DNA of 59,433 nucleotides, taken from NCBI RefSeq assembly GCF_027484705.1, contig NZ_JAIXSL010000023.1, forward strand, positions 1 through 59,433, in the 5' to 3' direction. Source of the stretch: Flavobacterium sp. GTDB lineage: Bacteria > Bacteroidota > Bacteroidia > Flavobacteriales > Flavobacteriaceae. Shown piece by piece: positions 44,281-53,146 of this stretch (its first letter is position 1; the number at the start of each line of letters is the position of its first letter). The position numbers and the translations under genes were made by a program. Under the pieces are notes generated by a model, which worked only from the letters and a program-made list of their open reading frames with translations, searched no databases and was not told the origin of the DNA.

Positions 44281-47200
44281 ATGAGGGGAAAATTATTTTT
44301 ACTGCTTTTATTTTTTGTTTCTCTTACGGCATATTCGCAGACTTATACGATGCAGAATGGTATTTTTTCGACTTGTACGGGAACATTCTATGATTCTGGT
44401 GGTACGGCAGCTAATTATGGACCTAACGAAAATTACCAAATTACTTTTTGTCCTGCAACGCCGGGAACTTACATACAACTTCAATTTACCTCCTTCAATG
44501 TGGAAGGCGAACCCCGCGATTTTTTAAAAATCTACAGCGGCACAGGAACCACAGGTCCGCTGTTGGGAACTTATGGAGATTTTTCTCCGGTAGGTTGTTC
44601 AGACGGGATTTTATCCAGCGATCCGTCGGGTTGCATCACGATTACTTTTGTATCTGACGGTAGCGTACAAGACACCGGATGGGCAGCTACCATTTCATGC
44701 AGTCCTACCCCTAATACGATTCTAGCACCAACCAATGCAGTATGTCCGGGAGCCAAACCTTTTTGCGCCGATGCTGGCGGTTCGATAGAATTTCCGAATC
44801 TCAGCAGTTGCGATAATGTGCCCGATGCTCCTACAGTTATTACCAATAACACTTGTTTAGATACCGCACCCAATCCGGCTTGGTATTATTTATCTGTTGC
44901 TATTCCCGGAAGATTGGAATTAGAAATTTCGCAGACAACCGGTGCAGGGGGGACCGGAGCTGGGCTCGATGTTGATTTTGCCATTTGGGGTCCTTTCCCC
45001 AACCAAAGTTCGGCTTGTGCTAATTTTACGTTGGGCGATTGCATCGACGATCACGATTGTAGTGGAAATGTTATCGATTGTAGTTATAAAATTGATCCCA
45101 TTGAATACGCTGTAATACCTAATGCATTAGTAGGTGAAATTTATATGGTATTAATCACTAACTATGACGGTGATGCAGGTTTTATTTCGATGACTCAAAC
45201 CAATGCAGGGTTACCCGGAGCTGGTGCTACCGATTGTTCTATTGTTTGTCCGGTGGGTGCCGGAACTAATCCTACTTGCGGCAGCTCGAATAATGGGAAG
45301 ATTACCATTTCAGGTCTTACTCCTTTGACTTTGTATCAGGTTTCCTATGCTGATGATGGTGTACCTGTAGCGTCGCCTGCAACAAGTAATGCGGCGGGCC
45401 AGATCATCATCACCGGACTTGACGCAGGAAATTATACCAATATCTTGACGAATTATACAGGTTGCACCACCACACCATCCAATGTGGTTTTGACTTCTGC
45501 AACGCCACCTGTGCTTACCGGAATCACGGCTACAACGCCTATTTGTTATGGCAGTAATGCCGTTTATACGATTACAGGAACCCCAAATGCCGTAGTAACT
45601 TACCATATCAATAGTGGCGCAAATCAAACGGTGATGCTAAACGCTACGGGCAGTGCCACTGTTACCGTCAATGCCATTACCGTTGATACTACACTAACTA
45701 CCACAGTAATTAGCTTGTCCGGTTGCAATACGGCATTGTCTGACATTGAAACGGTTGTCGTTACTCCATTGCCGTCGATAACGCTCAATTCTCCAGTCGC
45801 AAACACCAATCAGACTTTGTGTATCAATTCCGTGATAACGCCCATTGCTTACACGGTAGCCAATGCCACTAATGCCAGTGTAACAGGTTTGCCGACTGGT
45901 GTTTCGGGAACATTCAATGCGGGAGCTTATACTTTAAGCGGAACGCCGACACAAGGCGGTACTTTCAATTATACTGTTTCGACCGTTGGAGGTTGTACGC
46001 CAGCAGTCACTTTATCCGGAGTGCTCAAAGTTACTTTATTGCCAACGGCCACGATTAGTTATGCAGGAACACCTTTTTGTAGATCTTTAAATACTTTGCA
46101 ATCGGTTACATTAACAGGAACCAATGCATACACCGGCGGAACTTTCAGTGCTTTGCCAGCAGGACTTTCCATAAGCGCCATTAGTGGAAACATCAACCCA
46201 AGCGCAAGTACAGCAGGAACTTATACGGTCACTTATCTGGTTCCGGCCAGCGGAGGATGTACTACAGTTACAGCTACTACTACGGTAGTAATCACTGCCG
46301 TTCCGACAGCAATCATCAGTTATACAGGATCGCCTTTTTGTACTACATTAACAGCGCCGCAAAATGTTACTCTAACAGGAACTAACGCTTATACAGGAGG
46401 TTCATTCAGCGCTACACCGGCAGGACTTTCAATTAATTCCTTAACAGGAGCGTTTGTACCAAGCGGAAGTTTGGCAGGAACCTACACGATTTCATATTTA
46501 GTGCCGGCCAGTAGCGGATGCTCAACGGTTACCACAACGACTACTGTGAAAATTACTGCGCTTCCTACTGCGTCGATTAGTTATGCAGGTACACCATTTT
46601 GTAAATCCATTGCTACATCTCAATCAGTGGCTTTGACAGGAACCGATGCATACACCGGAGGAACTTTCAGTGCTTTGCCGGCAGGACTTTCTATAAACGC
46701 AAGTAGTGGAGTAATTAATCCTAGCGCGAGCACAGCTGGAACGTACACAGTAACTTATCTGGTTCCGGCCAGTAGCGGATGTGCGGCTGTTCCCGTAACA
46801 ACCAACTTAAAAATTACAAGTGTTCCTACAGCTTCTATCAGTTATACAGGATCGCCTTTTTGTAAATCCTCAACCACAGCACAACCAGTTACTTTAACAG
46901 GAAACAATGCTTATACCGGAGGTTCTTTCAGTGCTTCACCGGGTGGGCTTTCAATCAATTCAGGCACCGGAGCGATTGTACCTAGCGGAACTCTAGCAGG
47001 TACGTATACAGTTACTTACACATTTCCAGCGGTTGGCGGATGTCCGGGCAATCAGGCAACTACATCAGTTACGATTACTAATGTTCCTACCGCTTCAATC
47101 AGTTATGCAGGGACGCCATTTTGTAAATCTTTGACTGCAGCCCAATCAGTTACTTTAATAGGAACGAATGCCTACACCGGAGGAACTTTCAGTGCTTTGC

Positions 47201-50200
47201 CAGCAGGACTTTCTATAAACGCAAGTAGTGGAGTAATTAATCCTAGCGCGAGCACAGCTGGAACGTACACAGTAACTTATCTGGTTCCGGCCACTGGTGG
47301 CTGTTCGACGGTTTCAGCTACTGCTACGGTGGTTATTACTGCTGTTCCGACGGCTACGATTAGTTATGCGGGTACGCCATTTTGTTCAACATTAACATCG
47401 TCACAAACTGTTGCTTTAACAGGAACTAACGCTTATACAGGTGGTGTTTTTAGTGCGACTCCGGCAGGGCTTTCGATCAATTCGGGTACCGGAGCGATTG
47501 TGCCCAGTGGAAGTTTAGCAGGCACGTATACAGTCACCTATACATTTCCAGCCGTCGGTGGATGCGCAGGCAATCAGGCAACTACATCAGTTATGATTAC
47601 TAATCTTCCTACCGCAAACATTAGTTATTCAGGCACGCCATTTTGTAAATCTTTGACTGCAGCCCAATCAGTTACTTTAATAGGAACGAATGCCTACACC
47701 GGAGGAACTTTCAGTGCTTTGCCGGCAGGACTTTCTATAAACGCAAGTAGTGGAGTAATTAATCCTAGCGCGAGCACAGCTGGAACGTACGCCGTCACTT
47801 ATCTGGTTCCGGCCACTGGTGGCTGTTCGACGGTTTCAGCTACTGCTACGGTGGTGATTACTGCTGTTCCAACGGCCGCGATTAGTTATGCGGGTACGCC
47901 TTTTTGTTCAACATTAACATCGTCACAAACTGTTGCTTTAACAGGAACCAACGCTTACACAGGCGGTGTTTTTAGCGCAACTCCAGCAGGACTTTCGATC
48001 AATTCGGGAACCGGAGCGATTGTTCCAAGTGGAAGTTTAGCAGGAACATATACAGTTACTTACACATTTCCAGCGATTGGTGGATGTGCAGGGAATCAGG
48101 CTACGACATCCGTTACGATTACCAATCTTCCTACTGCTTCGATCAGTTATGTAGGAACACCATTTTGTAAATCCTTAACTACAGCCCAATCAGTTACTTT
48201 AACAGGAACGAATGCATATACAGGCGGAACTTTCAGCGCTTTGCCAACAGGACTTTCCATAAACGCAAGTAGTGGAGCAATTAATCCCAGCGCAAGTACA
48301 GCAGGAACTTACGCCGTCACTTATCTGGTTCCGGCCAGCAGTGGCTGTTCGACGGTTTCAGCTACTGCTACGGTGGTTATTACTGCTGTTCCAACGGCTA
48401 CGATTAGTTATGCGGGTACGCCTTTTTGTTCAACATTAACATCGTCACAAATTGTTGCTTTAACAGGAACCAACGCTTACACAGGCGGTATTTTTAGTGC
48501 GACTCCGGCGGGCCTTTCGATCAATGCTTCTTCGGGTGCGATTGTACCAAGTTTGAGTGTAGCAGGAACTTACACCGTTACTTATTTAGTTGCTGCCAGC
48601 GCTGGCTGTTCAACATTTTCAACATCTACCAATGTAACGATTACGACCCTTCCAACGGCAACGATCAGTTATGCAGGAACGCCTTTCTGTTCTACTTTAA
48701 CATCGTCACAAGCTGTTACTTTGACGGGAACCAATGCTTATACCGGAGGTGCTTTTAGTGCAACACCCGCGGGGCTTTCGATTAGTGCTTCAACCGGAAA
48801 CATCGTTCCGAGCGGAAGTTTGGCCGGAAACTATACCGTTACTTATCTGGCTCCTTCTAATGGTGGATGTCCGTCAGTTCCAGCCACCACAACGGTGAGA
48901 GTTGCAGATTTACCTACCGCTGCCATCAGTTATTCCGGCACTCCATTTTGTAAATCTTTAACGACTGCACAATCCGTTACTTTAACAGGGACGAATGCCT
49001 ACACAGGAGGTTCTTTCAGCGCGACTCCGGGTGGACTTTCCATCAATTCGGGTACTGGTGTTATTGTGCCGAGCGGAAGTCTTGGCGGTGTTTATAACGT
49101 TGCTTATACTTTCCCTGCACTTGGAGGTTGCTCAGGCGGACAAGTCAGCACAACTATTATCATAACGAATGTTCCGACTGCTTCAATCAGTTATGCAGGA
49201 ACACCATTTTGTAAATCACTAACTACCGCTCAACCAGTGACTTTAACAGGAACCAGTGCTTACACAGGAGGAACCTACAGCGCCACACCAACAGGACTTT
49301 CAATCAATGTGAATACGGGAGCCATTATTCCTGATACGAGTACAGCAGGAACTTATACGATCACTTATCTCGTTCCGGCCAGCGGTGGATGTGCGACAGT
49401 TTCAACATCGACTACGGTAATCATTACAGCAGTTCCAACGGCTTCAATCAGTTATTCAGGTACGCCATTTTGTAAATCACTAACGACAGGACAATCGGTT
49501 GCTTTGACAGGAACCAATGCTTACGTCGGAGGTGTTTTCAGCGCCACGCCTGCAGGACTTTCTATAAATGCTACCAATGGAGCAATCAATCCAAGTGCGA
49601 GTATAGCAGGAACTTACACGGCTACTTATTTGATCCCGGCAAGTGGCGGATGTGCTGCAATTCCGGTTACCAATACAGTAATCATTACTGCAGTCCCAAC
49701 AGCTTCCATCAGTTATGCAGGCACGCCATTTTGTAAATCACTTACTACAGGTCAATCGGTGACTTTGACAGGAACAAGTGCTTATACCGGAGGAATCTAC
49801 AGCGCCGAGCCTACTGGACTTTCAATCAATGTGAATACGGGAGCCATAATACCCGATACCAGTGTAGCAGGAACTTATACCGTTACTTATCTCGTTCCGG
49901 CGAGTGCAGGTTGTTCGACGGTACCGACCAATACGACAGTAAAAATCACCGCAATTCCTACAGCAGCAATCAGCTATACTGGTGATCCTTTTTGTGCCAC
50001 CTTAACATCAGCACAGATTGTGAATCTGTCAGGAACAAATGCTTATACTGGAGGTTTATTTAGTGCTTTACCATCAGGGCTTTCAATCAATTCGACCACA
50101 GGTGCCATCATTCCGAGTAATAGCGTGGCAGCAACTTATTCGGTCACTTATACGATTCCGGCGGGCGGCGGTTGTGCTTCAACGACAACTTTAACACCAG

Positions 50201-51219
50201 TGACGATTAAACCGACACCTGTAGTTACGGCTTCTAATACAAGCGTAGTATTGTGTTCAGGAGATACGACAGCCATCACTTTAAACAGTTCGGTTGCGGG
50301 TACAACCTTTTCATGGACAGCAGCGCAAGTGAATGTAGTAGGCATACAAGACGGAACAGGAAATACGATTGCACAGACCTTAACCACTGCAGGACATCGC
50401 GTTGGAAACGGCATGTATACCGTAACACCGACAGCCAATAGTTGTATCGGAAATCCAATAAACATACTTGTAAAAGTCAATCCTTTGCCAGTTCCGGAGC
50501 TTTATGATGGGGTGATTTGCATCAACCAGAATACCAACCTGGTGTCAAGACTTTACAGATTAGACACTGGCTTGGACGCAAGTTATTCCTTTGTCTGGAC
50601 GTTAGATAATACACTACTTCCGACTGCTGACGCTCCTTTTTATGATGCGGATCAGATTGGTACTTATGAAGTGGTCGCTACCAATATCAGCACGGGTTGC
50701 GTTTCATTTCCGGTTTCTGCTCAGGTTACCGCTACTTTAGCGGCGCAGGCGATGGTGACTTCAGGCTATGAAGCTTTCACGGAAACACCAATGGTCGTGG
50801 TGACTGTTTTTGGTTCGGGCGATTATCTTTATCAATTAGATCGCGGGCCAGTTCAGTCTTCGAACGTATTTTATGATGTCAGTTTAGGCGAACATACCGT
50901 TACCGTTACCGATCCCGATGGTTGTACGAATTTGATTGAAATTGTCAATGTGATTGGCTATCCGCATTATTTTACCCCGAACGACGACGGCTATCATGAT
51001 ACTTGGAATATCGACGGTTTGCCAGAAGATCATCCGGGTGTGATTTACATTTATGACCGTTATGGGAAATTGATCAAACAAATCAGCACCTTAGGAACAG
51101 GTTGGGACGGAACTTACAACGAAAACCGCTTACCCTCAACAGATTATTGGTTTACGATCGATTATTTTGAGAAAAACCAAATGAAACAATTCCGCTCACA
51201 CTTCAGTTTAAAACGCTAG
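44281..51219 (+). CDS. Giant surface protein: CUB domain, sixteen 87-residue repeats, T9SS type B domain
   Basis: 2312 residues. After the signal peptide (MRGKLFLLLLFFVSLTAYSQ) comes a CUB domain (~24-140; YTMQNGIFSTCTGTFYDSGG, FLKIYSGTGTTGPLLG). A second Cys-rich module and two Ig-like segments run to residue 588. Residues 589-1980 are exactly sixteen repeats of 87 residues, each opening with a TA.ISY.G.PFC motif and containing YTGG.FSA.P.GLSI and AGTYTVTYL.P..GGC. Each has two Cys, probably one disulphide. The last ~85 residues (YPHYFTPNDDGYHDTW, IYDRYGKLI, LPSTDYWFTIDY) are the type B T9SS domain. The layout resembles flavobacterial gliding adhesins such as SprB, which also need T9SS; adhesin function is inference. 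Confidence 0.95.
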   Translation: MRGKLFLLLLFFVSLTAYSQTYTMQNGIFSTCTGTFYDSGGTAANYGPNENYQITFCPATPGTYIQLQFTSFNVEGEPRDFLKIYSGTGTTGPLLGTYGDFSPVGCSDGILSSDPSGCITITFVSDGSVQDTGWAATISCSPTPNTILAPTNAVCPGAKPFCADAGGSIEFPNLSSCDNVPDAPTVITNNTCLDTAPNPAWYYLSVAIPGRLELEISQTTGAGGTGAGLDVDFAIWGPFPNQSSACANFTLGDCIDDHDCSGNVIDCSYKIDPIEYAVIPNALVGEIYMVLITNYDGDAGFISMTQTNAGLPGAGATDCSIVCPVGAGTNPTCGSSNNGKITISGLTPLTLYQVSYADDGVPVASPATSNAAGQIIITGLDAGNYTNILTNYTGCTTTPSNVVLTSATPPVLTGITATTPICYGSNAVYTITGTPNAVVTYHINSGANQTVMLNATGSATVTVNAITVDTTLTTTVISLSGCNTALSDIETVVVTPLPSITLNSPVANTNQTLCINSVITPIAYTVANATNASVTGLPTGVSGTFNAGAYTLSGTPTQGGTFNYTVSTVGGCTPAVTLSGVLKVTLLPTATISYAGTPFCRSLNTLQSVTLTGTNAYTGGTFSALPAGLSISAISGNINPSASTAGTYTVTYLVPASGGCTTVTATTTVVITAVPTAIISYTGSPFCTTLTAPQNVTLTGTNAYTGGSFSATPAGLSINSLTGAFVPSGSLAGTYTISYLVPASSGCSTVTTTTTVKITALPTASISYAGTPFCKSIATSQSVALTGTDAYTGGTFSALPAGLSINASSGVINPSASTAGTYTVTYLVPASSGCAAVPVTTNLKITSVPTASISYTGSPFCKSSTTAQPVTLTGNNAYTGGSFSASPGGLSINSGTGAIVPSGTLAGTYTVTYTFPAVGGCPGNQATTSVTITNVPTASISYAGTPFCKSLTAAQSVTLIGTNAYTGGTFSALPAGLSINASSGVINPSASTAGTYTVTYLVPATGGCSTVSATATVVITAVPTATISYAGTPFCSTLTSSQTVALTGTNAYTGGVFSATPAGLSINSGTGAIVPSGSLAGTYTVTYTFPAVGGCAGNQATTSVMITNLPTANISYSGTPFCKSLTAAQSVTLIGTNAYTGGTFSALPAGLSINASSGVINPSASTAGTYAVTYLVPATGGCSTVSATATVVITAVPTAAISYAGTPFCSTLTSSQTVALTGTNAYTGGVFSATPAGLSINSGTGAIVPSGSLAGTYTVTYTFPAIGGCAGNQATTSVTITNLPTASISYVGTPFCKSLTTAQSVTLTGTNAYTGGTFSALPTGLSINASSGAINPSASTAGTYAVTYLVPASSGCSTVSATATVVITAVPTATISYAGTPFCSTLTSSQIVALTGTNAYTGGIFSATPAGLSINASSGAIVPSLSVAGTYTVTYLVAASAGCSTFSTSTNVTITTLPTATISYAGTPFCSTLTSSQAVTLTGTNAYTGGAFSATPAGLSISASTGNIVPSGSLAGNYTVTYLAPSNGGCPSVPATTTVRVADLPTAAISYSGTPFCKSLTTAQSVTLTGTNAYTGGSFSATPGGLSINSGTGVIVPSGSLGGVYNVAYTFPALGGCSGGQVSTTIIITNVPTASISYAGTPFCKSLTTAQPVTLTGTSAYTGGTYSATPTGLSINVNTGAIIPDTSTAGTYTITYLVPASGGCATVSTSTTVIITAVPTASISYSGTPFCKSLTTGQSVALTGTNAYVGGVFSATPAGLSINATNGAINPSASIAGTYTATYLIPASGGCAAIPVTNTVIITAVPTASISYAGTPFCKSLTTGQSVTLTGTSAYTGGIYSAEPTGLSINVNTGAIIPDTSVAGTYTVTYLVPASAGCSTVPTNTTVKITAIPTAAISYTGDPFCATLTSAQIVNLSGTNAYTGGLFSALPSGLSINSTTGAIIPSNSVAATYSVTYTIPAGGGCASTTTLTPVTIKPTPVVTASNTSVVLCSGDTTAITLNSSVAGTTFSWTAAQVNVVGIQDGTGNTIAQTLTTAGHRVGNGMYTVTPTANSCIGNPINILVKVNPLPVPELYDGVICINQNTNLVSRLYRLDTGLDASYSFVWTLDNTLLPTADAPFYDADQIGTYEVVATNISTGCVSFPVSAQVTATLAAQAMVTSGYEAFTETPMVVVTVFGSGDYLYQLDRGPVQSSNVFYDVSLGEHTVTVTDPDGCTNLIEIVNVIGYPHYFTPNDDGYHDTWNIDGLPEDHPGVIYIYDRYGKLIKQISTLGTGWDGTYNENRLPSTDYWFTIDYFEKNQMKQFRSHFSLKR
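46045..50220 (+). repeat. Tandem array of 16 in-frame 261-bp repeats
   Basis: Sixteen units of exactly 261 bp (87 codons) fill 4176 bp with no insertion or deletion. Units n start at 46045+261(n-1). Units 5, 7 and 9 resemble each other more than their neighbours, as do 6, 8 and 10, giving a 522-bp higher-order unit repeated three times (47089-48654). A block of about 90 bases in unit 3 (near 46680-46770) is also essentially identical in units 5 and 7. Confidence 0.95.
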
Positions 51220-51238
51220 ACTTTGACTTAAAAAATCC

Positions 51239-53023
51239 TTAAGAATTGCTAAACTGCAAATTGCTGAGGTTTTTATACAAACCGTTTTCCAATGCGAGTA
51301 ATTCCTGATGCGTGCCTTGTTCGGTGATTTTTCCATCATCGAGTACTAGAATCTGATCGGCGGTTCTGATCGTAGACAAACGGTGGGCGATGATGATGCT
51401 CGTTCTTCCTTCCATTAAGATTTCTAAAGCTTCCTGCACGAGTTTTTCGCTTTCGCTGTCGAGTGAAGAAGTGGCTTCGTCGAGAATCAGAATACTTGGG
51501 TTTTTCAACAAAGCCCGAGCAATAGCAATACGTTGGCGTTGTCCGCCCGAAAGTTTGATGCCGCGTTCGCCGACCACCGTTTCCATTTTTTCGGGAAATC
51601 CTTCGATGAAATTGAGCGCATTGGCTTGTCTGGCAGCAGTCATGATTTCCGCATCGGTCGCATCGGGTTTTCCGTAAGCGATGTTTTCCTTGATCGTGCC
51701 TCCAAAAAGAATCACATCCTGCGGCACGATACTCATATTGCCCCGTAAGGTTTCGAGATTGTAGTCGTAGATGTTTTTTCCGTCGATTTCGATGCTTCCA
51801 CCTTCGATGTCATAAAAGCGAAGCAGAAGTGAAGCTATGGTCGATTTCCCAACGCCGCTTGGCCCGACAATCGCTATTTTTTGTCCGAAACTGGCGGTGA
51901 ACGTTACGTCTTTCAATACTTTGATTTCTTTTCTTGTCGGATAACTGAAGGCTACATTTTGGAACGTCACGTTGCCTTTTATTTTTTCATGCACCAAGGC
52001 TTCTTCGCTGTTGATTTTTTCGGGTGTTTCCTCGAGCAATTCAAAAACGCGTTCCGTGGCGCCAATCGCTTTCTGGATTTGCGCATACAATTCGGCAATA
52101 CCACCAAAAGAAGCGCCTACAAAAGTGGAATACAAGACAAAGGAAATCAGTTGCCCGACGCTCATTTCGCCCGTGATGCTGAGTTTCACGCCATACCAAA
52201 CCACAGAAACAATCGATCCGAACAAGCAGAAAATAATGAAAGAAGCAAAATAGCCACGGTATTGTCCGCCTTTGATCGCGAGTTTCACGACGTCTTTGAT
52301 TTTACCGTTGTAGCGTGCGATTTCGTACCATTCATTCGCAAAAGCTTTCACGATACTGATGCCTTGCATGGTTTCCTCTACAATCACTTGGCTTTCGGCG
52401 ACCTGATCCTGTACTTTTTTGGAATAACGGCGAATGAACCGTCCAAATACCACAGCAGCAACTGCAACCAAAGGCACTACGGAAAGCATTAATAATGTTA
52501 GTTTGAAACTTTCACTTGCGAGTAAAATTACACCGCCGATGATTAAGATGAATTGCCTTAAAAATTCCGCGATGGTTGAAGTCAGCGTATCCTGAATTTG
52601 TGTAATGTCAGAACTGATGCGGCTGTTGAGTTCTCCGACGCGTTTTTGAGAAAAGAATGACATCGGTAATTTGACCAAGTTGCTGTATAATTTCAGACGC
52701 AGATTTGCTAAAGTGTTTTCGGTGAAATTGACGAACAACGACAACCTGAAAAAAGAGAAAAAGGATTGCAAAAATAAAATGGCTACCAAGCCTAGCGCGA
52801 TGTTATTGGCCATTATCGTGTCTTTGTTTTTGACACAATCGACGAGCATTCCCATGAGTTTCGGAAAAGCCAAAGCCGTTCCGCCAGTCAGCAAAAGAAA
52901 CACCAAACCGACATAGAATTTCCAACGATGATTGCCGGCAAACTGAAAAATCAGGGTTGCTTTTTGTAGTGAAGTCGCTGTGATTTTTGCTTTAGGCAAA
53001 TCGTTTTCCTTGAATCGCGCCAT
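51239..53023 (-). CDS. ABC exporter, fused membrane and ATP-binding domains (MsbA/LmrA-like)
   Basis: 594 residues. Six membrane helices (residues ~35-330) are followed by an ATP-binding domain: Walker A GPSGVGKST, Q-loop IVPQDVILFGG, signature LSGGQRQR, Walker B ILILDEATSSLD, H-loop IIAHRLSTIR. Half-size exporters act as dimers and move lipids, drugs or peptides. The MsbA-like role in lipid A export is possible, but substrate cannot be read from sequence. It has its own promoter at 53041-53071 and converges with the giant surface protein gene 19 bases away. Confidence 0.93.
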   Translation of the reverse strand: MARFKENDLPKAKITATSLQKATLIFQFAGNHRWKFYVGLVFLLLTGGTALAFPKLMGMLVDCVKNKDTIMANNIALGLVAILFLQSFFSFFRLSLFVNFTENTLANLRLKLYSNLVKLPMSFFSQKRVGELNSRISSDITQIQDTLTSTIAEFLRQFILIIGGVILLASESFKLTLLMLSVVPLVAVAAVVFGRFIRRYSKKVQDQVAESQVIVEETMQGISIVKAFANEWYEIARYNGKIKDVVKLAIKGGQYRGYFASFIIFCLFGSIVSVVWYGVKLSITGEMSVGQLISFVLYSTFVGASFGGIAELYAQIQKAIGATERVFELLEETPEKINSEEALVHEKIKGNVTFQNVAFSYPTRKEIKVLKDVTFTASFGQKIAIVGPSGVGKSTIASLLLRFYDIEGGSIEIDGKNIYDYNLETLRGNMSIVPQDVILFGGTIKENIAYGKPDATDAEIMTAARQANALNFIEGFPEKMETVVGERGIKLSGGQRQRIAIARALLKNPSILILDEATSSLDSESEKLVQEALEILMEGRTSIIIAHRLSTIRTADQILVLDDGKITEQGTHQELLALENGLYKNLSNLQFSNS

Positions 53024-53040
53024 AATTTTGTATTTGACCT

Positions 53041-53071
53041 CAAATGTATACTATCTCTTTTTAGGCAACAA
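53041..53071 (-). promoter_or_regulatory. Bacteroidota-type promoter for the ABC exporter
   Basis: On the minus strand TACATTTG (53041-53048) is preceded by TTGTTG; the two TTG triplets give spacers of 17 and 20 bases. The ATG follows 17 bases downstream. Confidence 0.65.
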
Positions 53072-53146
53072 ATAGGCAAGGTGCAATTCGAGAAGAATTA
53101 ACATAAGATTATAAAACAACGAATCATTCCTTTTCCTAACCCTAGA

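Noticed and set aside
46045..50220. Tandem array considered as CRISPR or satellite DNA
   Set aside because: Period is 261 bp, in frame throughout, with no spacers; it encodes an Ig-like protein repeat.
51881..52492. 203-codon open frame antisense to the ABC exporter
   Set aside because: It shadows the membrane domain of a clear ABC exporter. The His/Phe-rich composition is typical of a mirrored frame.
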